DNA of 64,000 nucleotides from Benincasa hispida. Lineage: Eukaryota; Streptophyta; Magnoliopsida; Cucurbitales; Cucurbitaceae. Each line of letters starts with the position of its first letter. Position 1 is the first letter of the stretch. The position numbers were made by a program, and so were the translations under genes. Below the pieces are notes generated by a model. It did not search any database and had not been told where the DNA came from. It worked only from the letters and a program-made list of their open reading frames with translations. The DNA is taken from assembly GCF_009727055.1 (NCBI RefSeq), contig NC_052355.1, positions 2,429,526 through 2,493,525 of the forward strand. The letters run 5' to 3'. Positions 24,537 through 35,721 of this stretch are shown piece after piece.

Positions 24537-25150
24537 AAAAGCTTATAATTAACTAGTTATAAAGTAAAATATTTTCTTTTAGGAAGAAAAAACTAAATAT
24601 TCACCGATAAACATTTACATAAATGATAGAGTTTGACCTCGAATATATAAACATAACCAATAATTACATTGAAAAAAAAAATATATTTAAAAGGAATCTT
24701 TAAAAATAGAAAAATAAGAACTATTTAGAAAAATTAATATTTTTTTATAAAGGCAGATAGAAATATATTAGTATCTATAATTTATAGAAACCGATAGAAA
24801 TCAATCATTATTGATACTATGTGATAAATACCGATAGAAAATCTATCGGTGTGTATTTTTTTTTATTTATATAAATAATTTGATTTTTTTTATTTGTGAA
24901 AATTTTCCTATTTATAAATACAAATTGTTTAGCTATGAATTTAAACTTTTTCTAATTTTATTTTATTATTATTATTTTTTAAATGTAGGCTTTGATTCTA
25001 TCATCTCACCATTTTAAAAGATGAACCAAACCAATATAAACATAATTTGATATATATCGCATAAAGTTAATGGCCAAAGTACGAGTATCCCTTACTTTCT
25101 CGCTACACGTCGTCTTTTTAATAACCATTCAATCGGCTACTCTTAACCAT

Positions 25151-26060
25151 GGAAAAAAATTCAATCGAAGTTTCGAGATTTTGATAGTCTCACAATTTTG
25201 GTAACATTCGTTTTCCCCATTTCGACAAAAATTTGAGTTTTTTTAATTATTATTTTTAAGAATCAACCGCGTTAGCTTGTTTCTTCAGTTTTGTAATTCT
25301 AATTACATGTAATTGTATAGTTTCACGTGTTATTATCATTTTCAACGAAGAGCGAATCTTTTTCAACATGTTACTTTTTCTAATTCCAAATTTTATAGTT
25401 TGCCTTCAATCCAAAACTTTCATTTATAAAGAATTTGAAATTGAAAATAACAACAGAGATGAAACTACATTTATTTTTAATCTCATTCAAACTTTTTTCA
25501 TTAAATTTTCACATCATTTCATCTCGAAATATTCATACTGTATTTTGTAATGATTTTTTCATTTATTTTTTTAAAAAATTTATGTTATTGCATCGATATT
25601 TATACAGACATTCACAATGCACATCCAATTGTTACTTACCTTGTATAAATGATGATTAAAATTCGTGGATTGTAGTCTAGTTAAAACCACAATCAAAGAA
25701 CAATTTCTATCAATTTCCATAAAGTTTCCCAAAATTCCCATCGATAACGATATTTCCATAAAATCGGGACCTCGATATTTTGAACATTGCTCTTAACAAC
25801 CATATATTCGAAGTTCAAAATAAGATCTTTAAATTATTTAGTGTATGTATCACTGGAAGAAATATATAAACAATAGAATCTATTATAAATAGAAGTCTTT
25901 CGATGATATATCACTGATGGATTTGGTTATATTTGTAATTTAATTTTTAGTGTTAAAAGCGTTAGGTCAAGAAGTGAGGTAGAATGCAATGTCATTAATG
26001 TTTAGGCGAAGTCAAAAAAGCAATTTGTTTGTGTGTAGAAATTGGAAAGAAAGAGAGTGC
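25151..26060. other. Upstream intergenic region of MET1
   Basis: AT-rich, without a convincing coding region; the short ORFs at 25368-25659 have no recognisable content. A 65-bp stretch at 25785-25850 resembles the 'ttcaaacttcaaaataagat' block of the array, so the array once reached this far. A short TCTATTA/TGATATATCACTG stretch follows at about 25870-25920. Confidence 0.5.
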
Positions 26061-26078
26061 AGGCATTAGCCTTGAATA

Positions 26079-26101
26079 CCCGCCAAGTGCAAACGCGGGA
26101 A
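26079..26101 (-). promoter_or_regulatory. Two E2F-type binding sites upstream of MET1
   Basis: On the minus strand, TTGGCGGG (26079-26086 read in reverse) and TTCCCGCG (26094-26101 read in reverse) both fit the plant E2F consensus TTSSCGSS. They sit 8 bp apart. A weaker match, TCCCGCC, lies at 26177-26183. MET1 transcription in Arabidopsis is known to be under retinoblastoma/E2F-linked control, so these sites are a plausible S-phase control element. Occupancy is inferred. Confidence 0.6.
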
Positions 26102-26104
26102 GCC

Positions 26105-26294
26105 ACACTCATTTCCCTTTTTTGTACTGAAATTTTGTTTCGAAATTATACCAAAATCCATTCCCCCTTATCACTATCCCGCCTTCTTCTTCTTCTTCTT
26201 CTTTCCCTCTTTCTCTTTTTATTTCTTTCAAATCATCTCTCCCAAAACCTCATTTCCCCCCTTTCTTCCTTCTTTGCCGCTCTACATTCTTCAG
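26105..26294 (+). other. MET1: Probable MET1 5' leader exon
   Basis: A pyrimidine-rich leader (TTCTTCTTCTTC-type) ends in 'cattcttcag|gtcagtcc', a good donor at 26295. The coding ATG at 27672 is preceded by 'ttaaag|gt', a possible acceptor at 27669/27670. A leader intron of about 1.37 kb would join them. The transcription start is not visible, so the left boundary is a guess. Other donors within 26300-26450 cannot be excluded. Confidence 0.4.
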
Positions 26295-26684
26295 GTCAGT
26301 CCTTTCACCTTTTTCATGATTTTGATGGATCGATTTTGCATCTGGGTATCTCTTTTTCCCCTGAAATCACACTATTTAACCAACCAATTTTGTTGTCTTT
26401 GGTTCTTTTTTGGCAATGTAGGAGGTGGATCTGTTGTTCTTGGTATTTTTTTGCTTGTTTAACTGCCTATTGTTCTGTATTGTGGTGGGGTTTTCTTCCT
26501 TTTTGGATTTCTTTTGGCTTAACTCCAGCATTTGTTTGATACCCTGAAGCTGATTGGTATTTTGCTTTCTGGGTTTTCGTGGGTTTTCCTTTTTCTTTTT
26601 CTAGTTGTTTTCTACTATTTAGTTTAGCAAATCTATTCTCTATTTTTGCTGACGGCTCACTATAAATAAGTGGATCCTCTAAAA

Positions 26685-26903
26685 ATGGCCGCCATTGTTG
26701 GATCCTCGGGCACCACCTTCGCTTCTTCTTCTTCTTCCTCCTCCTCCTCCTTTCGTTCTTCTTTTCTTTTCGCGGAATTAACCCATTTTGGTCGTCGTCG
26801 TCGTGTTTCTTTTGCTCTTATTCCTCTCTGTTCTCACAGAGGGAAGTTCATGGTTCACTCACTGGCTCAGGCGAATCAAGTGAACAACAAATCCTGCTCC
26901 TAA
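26685..26903 (+). CDS. Unrecognised ORF with a transit-peptide-like N-terminus
   Basis: A 72-codon ORF beginning MAAIVGSSGTTFASS, taking the ATG at 26685 in a good context (aaaATGGCC); an in-frame ATG lies five codons upstream. It is rich in Ser, Phe and Arg, almost lacks acidic residues in its first half, and has a run of Ser and then RRRR, which is the composition of a chloroplast transit peptide. It stops at 26903 without a recognisable domain. It lies inside the presumed MET1 leader intron. It could be the first exon of a lost plastid protein gene, an upstream ORF on a MET1 transcript variant, or chance. I do not recognise the gene. Confidence 0.3.
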   Translation: MAAIVGSSGTTFASSSSSSSSSFRSSFLFAELTHFGRRRRVSFALIPLCSHRGKFMVHSLAQANQVNNKSCS

Positions 26904-27671
26904 TGAAGCCCCCCCCAGATGATTAGGACATTGAAATTATACTGCCCACTTGCCGACTTTTCTTGATCGTCTCATTTTTCGACTTGTAGCGGGTTTTGTT
27001 TGATTGGGTTTTCTTGAATTGAAGTTTAGGAATTACATTGTTGGTTTTTGTTTCTGGGTTTTTGAGATCGATTCGATTGGGATTGTGTTGATGCATTTTC
27101 AAATTTGGGTTACGAGGATTTAGTCTACTTGATGGTTTTGCATCGGTCTGTTTGTTTGTTTGATCGGCATGAATTTTTGAAAATGATATCAATTTTTCTA
27201 TCAGTTTGAACGATATTTCAATGCTTCTGCTCCTTTTGTTGGAGTAGAGACAGCATGCATGGAGAAGGATCGGCTTGTAGATTCTACTTTACTTTTTCTG
27301 TTTTGCATTTTTTTGGCTTTGGTATTAATTTTTCGGTAAACATTGCGAAGTAGCTGCTTTTCTCGTCTCTGAACCAGACATATCAAGCTTATTTTTCATT
27401 TTTCTTATCTGATTTGTTGTTCACTTGATCTCCCCAAAAATGATAGTTTATATATGTTTTGTCTTTCTAGTGGTGAAATTTGTAGATATTTTTTAATATG
27501 CTTTTTGTGATTTCCATTTTTGCTTCATGATGGCCCTATACTGTTTGCTCAAGTTTGTACATGATGCTTCTACATTTCTGTCTAATCTGCCTAACGTCCA
27601 TTGGAGTATTTTTACTGTTTCTGATTTAACCCATTTTCGTCAATTAGCTAAATGGATGTTGTATTAAAGGT

Positions 27672-30600
27672 ATGGCGAAGAAGACTAGGAGCCAATTAAT
27701 GGCTACATCCAATGATCTAAAGGAGTCGGACACGAAAAATGTGAAAGCAGTCAAACCGAAGCAGAAGAGAAATAGGTCAGAAAATGGTGAGCAGGTTGTT
27801 GGTGTTAGGAAAATGCCAAAGCGTGCTGCTGCATGCTCAGATTTTAAGGTCAAAACTATTCCATTACCGGAGAAATCTTCTGTTATTGAATGCAAAAGGG
27901 AGGTGACAGTGGAAGATGAGATAGCTGCAGTTGGCTTGACGACGTCAGGCCTGGATGATTCTCGGCCAAATAGGAGACTAACTGAATTTACATTTCATGA
28001 TGAGGATGGAAAGCCACAGGCTGTTGAAATGTTAGAAGTAAATGATTTGTTCATTTCAGGTGTTATCTTACCTTTTGAAGACACCCCTGATAAAGAGAAG
28101 AATAAGGGCGTTAGGTGTGAAGGATTTGGGCGGATTGAGTCTTGGACAATATCTGGTTATGAAGATGGTTCACCAACTATATGGATCTCCACCGATGTAG
28201 CTGATTATGATTGTGTTAGGCCTGCAGGTGGATACAAAAAACTATACAATATCTTCTATGAAAAAGCCAATGCCTGTGTGGAGGTCTACAAGAAATTGGC
28301 AAGGACTTCTGGTGGGAATCCAGATTTGACATTGGAGGAATTGCTTGCTGGAGTAGTACGCTCCTTGAACAGTAGTAGAAATTTTCCTGCTGGGATGTCT
28401 GTCAAAGATTTTATCTTCTTGCAGGGGGAATTCATATATAATCAACTTATTGGTTTAGATGATACATCCAAGAAAAATGACCAGGTTTTCACAGACTTGC
28501 CTGTGCTTTGTGCCCTAAGGGATGAAAGCAGAAAACAAGGGAACTTGCTACCAAATGCAGGCTCGTTTGATGGGTCCACAAATCTTGGTTTGAAGATTAA
28601 AGATGGAGAGCAACGCAATCCTCCCAATATACCTGGATCTGGAGCCGAGGAAGATGAGGATTTGAAATTGGCTAAGTTGCTTCAAGAAGAGGAGTATTGG
28701 CGATCCGCAAAGCAAAGAAAAAATCAGCGTTCTACTACTTCATCAAACAAGTTCTACATCAAAATCAACGAGGACGAAATTGCAAATGACTATCCTCTAC
28801 CAGCCTATTACAAAACTACAAAGGACGAAATGGATGAGTTTCTTATCTTCGATGGGGATATGGATATATGTGATCCTGATGACCTTCCTCGAAGCATGCT
28901 TCATGACTGGTCCCTTTACAACTCTGATTCCCGGCTTATTTCTTTAGAACTCCTTCCAATGAAACCTTGTGATGATATTGATGTGACAATATATGGGTCG
29001 GGGATCACAACTGCTGACGATGGTAGTGGTTTCTGTCTTGATGCTGATACTAGTCAGTCATGTTCGTCTCAAATGCAGAACACGGATGGGATTCCAATTT
29101 ATTTGAGTGCAATAAAGGAGTGGATGATTGAATTTGGATCTTCAATGGTGTTCATATCAATTCGCACTGACATGGCCTGGTAATATGACTATTTAACCTA
29201 TTGCATTAGAAGACAAGTTGCTCAAAGGATCATATACTCTTCATATTTAATTAAAAGAAAAAGAAAAATGTCTTTCTTAAGAGAAGTTTTCTTTCTTTCT
29301 TTCTTTAGGAGAATATGCATGGAGAAATACTAAGTAGTAAAATTCTGTACTATTTGCAAAGTATGAAAGTTGTTGCTAATATTGTGTCTTCGCCTCTTCT
29401 TACACAAGTTCCATTTTATCATAATATCTCCTGTTCCCTAATTGTTCCTTTAGGTATCGATTGGGAAAGCCGTCCAAGCAGTATGCTCCATGGTATCAAA
29501 CAGTACTAAAAACTGCAAGGCTTGCAATAAGCATTATTACCTTACTGAAGGAGCAGAGTCGTGCCTCAAAGCTTTCTTTTGCAGTTATTATCAAAAAAAT
29601 TTCTGAATTTGATAAGAACAATCCTGCTTATATCTCTTCCATCCCATCGGTTGTTGAGAGATATGTGGTGGTACATGGACAGATAATACTGCAAACCTTT
29701 TCTGAATATCCAGATGATATGATCCGGAAGTGTGCCTTTATAACTGGGCTTAGTGATAAAATGGAGGAAAGGCATCATACCAAGTGGTTGGTAAAGAAGA
29801 AGGCTGTTCTAAAGCAGGAGGCAAATATGAATCCAAGAGCTTCAATGAAACCTGTAACTTCGAGAAAGGCTATGCCTGCTACTACTACTAGATTGATAAA
29901 CAGGATTTGGGGAGAATTTTACTCAAATTATTCGCCAGAAGACTTGAAAGAGGCAGATAATAATGAAACAAGAGAAGATGAACCGGAAGAAGAGGAGGTT
30001 GAAGACGAAGAATCGGAAGAGGTTGAAGAGGACGATGGTCAAGTGGATTTGAAAGCCGAGGAATCAAAACCTGTAGTAAAGCCTGCTAAGAGGAAGCAAT
30101 CTGATGGAAAAAATAAATGGGATGGTGAAATAGTAGGCACAACAAGTCAAGGCTATCCTCTTTACAAACAAGCCATTGTCCATGGAGATTTGGTTGCTGT
30201 GGGTGGTTTTGTGTCTGTGGAAACGGATAATGTACATGACTTGCCTGCCATATATCTTGTGGAGTACATGTATGAAAAATCCAATGCAAGAAAAATGGTT
30301 CACGGTAGACTGGTGGTTAGAGGATTGGAGACTGTTTTAGGCAATGCTGCCAAGGAGCAGGAGGTCTTTCTTACCAATGATTGCCTGGATTTTGAGTTGA
30401 ATGAAATTAAAGAAAAAGTGGTTGTAGAGAGTTGCATGAGGCCTTGGGGACATCAACACCGCAAGGCTAATGTCAAGAAGGATAAGGCTGATGAGGAAAG
30501 AGCAGAGGAGAGGAAACGTAGAGGACTACCTATGGAGTTCTATTGTAAAAGCTTATATTGGCCTGAAAAAGGTGCTTTCGTTTGTCTTCCAAAAGAGACC

Positions 30601-33600
30601 ATGGGCCTGGGAACCGGAGATTGCCATTCTTGTAAACTAAAGGAAGCCCAAAGAGATGACACCATGAAGTTGCATTCTTCTTTGACGAGCTTCACATATG
30701 GGGGAGCTGACTATTCTGTTAATGATTATGCTTACTTAGCTCCTCATCATTTTGGAACTGATGAAAGAGGCATTGAAACATTCAAGGGCGGAAGAAATGT
30801 AGGCCTCAATGCTTATGTTGTTTGTCAATTGTTGGGCATTGAAACATCCAAGGGCTCAAAACAACCTTGTCCAGTATCAACTATGATCAAAGTTAGGAGA
30901 TTTTTTAGACCAGAGGATATTTCAGCAGAAAAGGCATACTGCTCAGATATTAGAGAAGTAAGTACTTTTTCTAGACCTATAAAATTTGGAATAGCATGGG
31001 ATTAGTTCTTTATAAGCAATCAAATTTACTCCTGCATTGCATTTGGAACTCTATTTTTCTTATTTACTGGATTACTGAATCTTGCTTGCTTTCTTCTGAC
31101 ATTTGTTTGTGGACTTTCTTCATTGTTATTAATATTAGTAGCACTTGCAATTCTTTTCAGCTGTATTACAGTGATGAAATAACAATGAAGCCTGTTTCTG
31201 CTATAGAAGGAAAGTGTGAAGTACGGAAAAAGCAGGATATCCCAGCTGCAAACTGTCCTGCTATCTTTGATCACATCTTCTTTTGCGAACATCTCTATGA
31301 TCCAGAGAAGGGAGCTATCAAAAAGGTACTTATTTCTGGTGTGAATTTAAACAAAATAATTGATCACGTGAATTCCACAATAGGATGAAAGATATTGGAT
31401 ATTGAATTTCAAGGAAGAGAACAATTCTACATATGAATAAAAGTTGGTTCTAGCTTTGGCCTTCTACGATGAGGTGGCTAATTCTTGATTTATGTTAGCT
31501 GAATTAGAGAAGTGAGTTTCTCAATTAGTTTCACATGTGCTCCATGGTTGCACAACTTTTCCCACTATGGTAGGTTCACCGGACATACTATGGAGGCTGG
31601 TGATAAATCTCTTCTTTAGTCATGCACAACAGAGTGTACAACGCTTGGGAAAGATCAGAATTTTTCCCACTCTCAGCCTTTACTTTCTATACTGAGTCTG
31701 ACAAATGCCTTCCTTAGATACTCATGTTCAATATTCTCTCCCTCAATCATTTCTTTTCTACTAAAATCTTGTCAACTGGTTACAAGAGTGGACTCACCCA
31801 CTAACTTGTGATCGCTGCTCTAAATCAGTGGACTAGCATCAATAGTCAATGCTTTCTCAAAAAACGCATTGACTATCAGGCATCAGCTCAGCTGGAAGAG
31901 TAGCATAGTCTTATGCTGTGACTTTGCTGTGATTTCTACTGGATTTCTGAAATTTGTCAAATTATGTTTGATACTAATAGGTTGGATCTTGAATGGGATA
32001 GTGCTTAAGTGAAGTTTGTAGGCATCCCTATCACCTTCTGCTTTCACATTGACCAGAACGTTTCTTGAATTTTACTTTTCTTCCCTGAATGTTTAATATC
32101 CTTTTAATTTAATTTAATTAATTAATTATTATTTTTTTAAAATTTTCAGTTGCCAGCTAATGTGAAACTAAGTTCCTCTTCCGAAAGGCAAATTAATGAT
32201 GCTGCACAAAGAAAGAAAAAAGGGAAGTGTAAAGAAGGAGAAATTATACCTGATGAAACTGAGAGCAAAAAAGATATGCCACTTGAAAATCGTTTGGCTA
32301 CTCTGGATATATTTGCTGGATGTGGGGGCTTATCTGAGGGTCTGCAGCAAGCAGGTAACTTCAATTTTCTGTCGTTACTAGCTTGAGTAAAAACTAAACT
32401 TACTTTTGATGACTGACCTCACATTGTGGGTAATGTGCCTTTTTTATAGGCGTTTCAGTTACCAAATGGGCCATTGAATATGAAGAGCCTGCGGGTGAAG
32501 CATTTAGTCTCAATCATCCAGAGGCATTGACATTTGTAAATAATTGCAATGTGATCCTAAGGTGAAGCACGGATGAAAATTGTGCTTAAATATATATATT
32601 TTTTCTATTATTGGAATTGTCTTATTTTCCTTCCAGTTTTGATTGTGCACCTTTGGCGTTCTCAAATGAGCTGTATACAGTTTTCATGCTGAGCCTTGTT
32701 TCTGCTTTTACAGTTTACTTTTGGCTCTGATTACTTTGTGTTGTATTGATTTTAATGCAGGGCTGTCATGAAAGCATGTGGTGATGCAGATGATTGTATA
32801 TCAACTTCTGAAGCCATTGAACTAGCAGAAAAACTTGATGACAAGGAGATCAATAATCTGCCTCGTCCAGGACAAGTTGAATTCATCAATGGAGGACCTC
32901 CTTGTCAGGTATGGTTAACATCTTCCATTTCACATTTAGTGGAGCATGAGATATCCAAACCTGTTTTTGTTCTAATATTTTTCTGCATACAGGGTTTTTC
33001 TGGAATGAATCGTTTTAATCAGAGTACTTGGAGTAAGGTCCAATGTGAGATGATTTTGGCATTCTTATCCTTTGCCGAATACTTTCGTCCAAAGTATTTT
33101 CTTCTGGAGAATGTGAGGAATTTTGTTTCATTCAATAAAGGGCAGACTTTTCGCCTTACATTAGCTTCACTTCTTGAGATGGGATATCAGGTACTTGCAG
33201 TTTTCCAATTTTGTCTCAGTATAAAGCGAAGTTCTTGGTTGGCTGCAGCGTTTCTTTATTCATAGTTGAGAATGTGATGGAATTAATAGAGGATATATTA
33301 GTCTTTAGATAGGGAACGGTAGTATTTGGGAATGAGAAAGGAGGGTATTGATTGATTCAGTTAACCTAGTGAGACTGTGAGAGTGCTCAAAAGAGGGAGG
33401 GTCCAAGTATGTCAAATTACTTAGTTCATTTTGTGGTTTATCTTTTATAATGATTTATTTGGATTCTTAAGTTCTAATTTCTTCAATGAAAGCATTAATT
33501 TATGAGAAGTATGACAAATTTTCTTCAAATTTCTGTTAGGAAAAGTTTGTTTGACCTGTATGCTACTCACGCATTGCTTGATTGCAACAATAGGAAATTT

Positions 33601-34900
33601 TTTTATCACTTCGTTATTTGTATGCTGCACAATTTGTATCCCAGTTTCTTGTGTTAAAAATGTATATATGGGCTTAAGATTTATGTTTTATTCATTCAAT
33701 TATTATAGGTAAGATTTGGGATTCTAGAGGCCGGGGCATATGGGATCTCTCAATCTAGAAAACGTGCATTCATATGGGCAGCGTCTCCCGAGGAAATTCT
33801 ACCAGAATGGCCAGAGCCAATGCATGTCTTTGGTAGCCCGGAGCTCAAGATTTTATTGTCTGAAAATACTCGGTATGCTGCTGTTCCTAGTACTGCAGGA
33901 GGTGCACCTTTTCGTCCAATTACTGTCAGAGATACAATTGGAGATCTACCAGCTGTTGGAAATGGGGCTTCTGTGACAACAATGGAGGTGATTGTTGTTT
34001 GCCTTTCCTGATGAAGTATGTATGTTCTGTTATCTTTCTGCTGATCAGTTCATTTCTGATGCAGTACAAGAGCGAACCGACATCTTGGTTCCAGAAGAAG
34101 ATTCGAGGAGATGTCCTTGTCTTGAATGATCATATATCAAAAGAAATGAACGAGCTAAATCTTATTAGATGTCAAAGAATTCCAAAGCGCCCAGGTGCTG
34201 ATTGGCGCGATCTTCCAGATGAGAAGGTATATTCTTTCTGATGATGGAACCACTTCTAGTTTATGAATGTATTCAGTATCCAACATTTGGAGAAAATGTT
34301 AGATGGATTGTGTACGTATACTTGGCTCCATCTTGATCTTATTCCCTCCTTTCTCCCATGTTGTGTCATCAGGTTCGGTTGTCAACTGGACAAATGCATG
34401 ACTTGATACCCTGGTGCCTGCCCAACACAGCCAAGAGACACAACCAATGGAAAGGTTTGTTTGGCCGGTTGGATTGGGAAGGGAACTTCCCCACTTCAAT
34501 TACCGACCCACAACCAATGGGTAAGGTCGGAATGTGTTTCCACCCTGAACAGGATAGGATACTTACCGTCCGTGAATGTGCTCGATCTCAAGTAAGTTCT
34601 CACTTCCATTCTCTCTTTCATCAAATGGAATCCTTACAATTTAGCAAAAAAGAATTTAGTTAAAAGAAACATTGTAGGCTATTATAAGCTTGTTACATGG
34701 AAGGCTGGCAATTGTTGTTAGATGCCAATGGGTGTGTTGGCTTTGTGCAGGGATTCCCAGACAGCTACAAATTTGCTGGTAATATTCAACACAAACACAG
34801 GCAAATTGGGAATGCTGTTCCTCCTCCTTTGGCATATGCTTTGGGGAGGAAACTCAGGGAAGCAATAGAGAAGAAAAGCTCCAAATCAGTGTTGAGTTGA
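27672..34900 (+). CDS. MET1: DNA (cytosine-5)-methyltransferase 1, maintenance type (MET1/DNMT1 family)
   Basis: This enzyme copies CG methylation onto the new strand after replication in the nucleus, using S-adenosylmethionine. Eleven coding exons join with GT-AG introns and consistent phase: 27672-29179, 29454-30957, 31161-31325, 32150-32354, 32450-32561, 32761-32908, 32993-33190, 33709-33987, 34065-34226, 34373-34591, 34751-34900. The sum is 4650 bases, giving 1549 residues plus stop, close to the 1534 of Arabidopsis MET1. Domain order: basic stretch 'KPKQKRNR' (28-35), RFD 1 (about 100-240), RFD 2 (about 380-600), acidic linker (670-697), BAH 1 (about 741-875), BAH 2 (about 918-1045), methylase (1110-1545). 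The start is the first ATG of the long ORF and gives the expected N-terminus. No frameshift or premature stop. It is the only host gene in the window that I judge intact. Confidence 0.97.
27969..29745 (+). other. MET1: MET1 region: two replication-foci (RFD) domains
   Basis: RFD 1 spans about residues 100-240 ('[15 protein letters not shown]' ... '[13 protein letters not shown]'). RFD 2 spans about residues 380-600, crossing intron 1, from '[12 protein letters not shown]' through '[15 protein letters not shown]' to 'CAFITGL'. In the DNMT1 family these domains target the enzyme to replicating, UHRF1/VIM-bound hemimethylated chromatin and restrain the active site. Two RFDs in tandem is the plant arrangement. 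Confidence 0.85.
30166..31283 (+). other. MET1: MET1 region: two BAH domains
   Basis: BAH 1 is about residues 741-875 ('[17 protein letters not shown]' ... '[13 protein letters not shown]'). BAH 2 is about residues 918-1045 ('[16 protein letters not shown]' ... '[13 protein letters not shown]'), crossing intron 2. An acidic tract at 670-697 precedes BAH 1. A CXXC zinc finger, present in animal DNMT1, is not seen, as expected for plant MET1. Confidence 0.85.
32300..34888 (+). other. MET1: MET1 region: C5-cytosine methylase catalytic domain
   Basis: All core motifs are present in order: motif I '[12 protein letters not shown]' (residues 1112-1123, SAM binding), motif IV 'GGPPCQGFSG' with catalytic Cys at 1213 (split by intron 6 exactly after PPCQ), motif VI 'ENVRNF' (1253-1258), motif VIII 'QSRKR' (1295-1299), motif IX around '[14 protein letters not shown]' (1491-1504) and motif X '[15 protein letters not shown]' (1518-1532). 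Every catalytic residue I can check is kept, so the protein should be active. Confidence 0.95.
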
Positions 34901-35180
34901 TTTGATTGTCTATTTGAGCTTGTAATTTTGTCTTTGTAGTTTTAGCTTCTCCACATCTTTCCTTTGTACATCATTACCTCAGGTTTCTTCAAATTTTAAA
35001 CTACAGGGTTAACCAAGTCAGTTAGATTTCAAGAGAATCTCTGGCTTTGTTATGTCCAAGAGAACATTATTTCACTCTAATGTATTCCTTGCTGTATAGC
35101 TTGGCTAATTTATCATATATTTGCCCATGTTATCCTTTAGTGTTTGCCTACCTTTTAAACATTTGTCTTTTATTGTAGTT
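34901..35180 (+). other. MET1 3' untranslated region and downstream flank
   Basis: AT-rich sequence after the TGA stop with several TTTGTA/TGTA elements of the kind used in plant 3' ends (around 34920-34975 and 35075-35090). No canonical AATAAA is visible, so the polyadenylation site is not fixed. Confidence 0.4.
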
Positions 35181-35721
35181 GTATATATATTGAAATAGAA
35201 TGGCTAAGTACATGTTTTTATCTTTATGTTGTGGGTACTTATGCAATTTAGTCCTCCATTGTGTAAAAAGTTTCAATTTAACCCCTTATACATTAACTTT
35301 TTAAAATTTAGTTCTTTATTGTTGGTCAATGTTAAAATTGATTGATAATAAACTTTTAGGATATTATATTTGAGTGTATCAGCAACAATTTAGAGGCAAA
35401 ACATGTTATTTTATGGGAGAAAAATTAAATTTTCTAGAAATTTCTTATAGGATCTCTCTTTTAGATGCATTTTATCTCTTTTAAATTTTAGTCAATTTAC
35501 TAAAGTATATCTGATATAGCTAATTGTGTTACGGTGGATGTTTGCTAAAGAAAGAATCGACTGATCGAAGTCGTTTGGTTTAACGGCTTGGTTTTTCCAT
35601 ATTCTTTGTTCACTTCTAATTGAAATTTCCTAAACAATAATGACTAGTTTGAAAATGGAACTAAAATATTAAGAACTAAAAACTTATAATTAGTCAAATA
35701 AAAATAGGTTGGCATATTATT
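35181..35721. other. Gene-free intergenic interval
   Basis: Contains the phrase 'caatttagtcctccattgtg' with 'tttaaccccttatacatta', a dispersed plant repeat style that recurs in altered form at about 36720-36850 on the far side of the LINE. No coding region seen. Confidence 0.45.

Larger units (their letters stand above)
15250..25150. repeat. Large tandem array, units of about 1.8-2.3 kb
   Basis: One block order repeats head to tail. Using the block 'tttaactcat...actttgataaaat' as anchor, starts fall at about 16506, 18345, 20388, 22680 and 24980. Each unit contains, in order, a 'gtgtgcatctaat' block, a promoter-like module (in four units), the 'cgactaatttaatat' block, the 'cccatgaacatctct' block, the 'aacgttattaacctaagtga' block, the 'ggaaagatcaataaattc' block and a short TCTATC stretch. 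Unit lengths differ because of deletions. No conserved ORF runs through the units. Ends are approximate, and a weak further match lies at 25785-25850. Confidence 0.85.

Noticed and set aside
26042..26539. 165-codon ORF over the MET1 leader
   Set aside because: It has no ATG start at its 5' end, is Leu/Ser/Phe-rich from a pyrimidine tract, and crosses the likely splice donor.
29315..29509. ORF between MET1 exons 1 and 2
   Set aside because: It lies in intron 1 and runs into exon 2 in another frame; the exon junction 29179/29454 explains the region.
31878..31930. tRNA-like stretch 'cagctcagctggaagagtag' in MET1 intron 3
   Set aside because: It resembles a pol III A box, but no B box (GGTTCGA type) or cloverleaf follows, so neither a tRNA nor a SINE can be supported.
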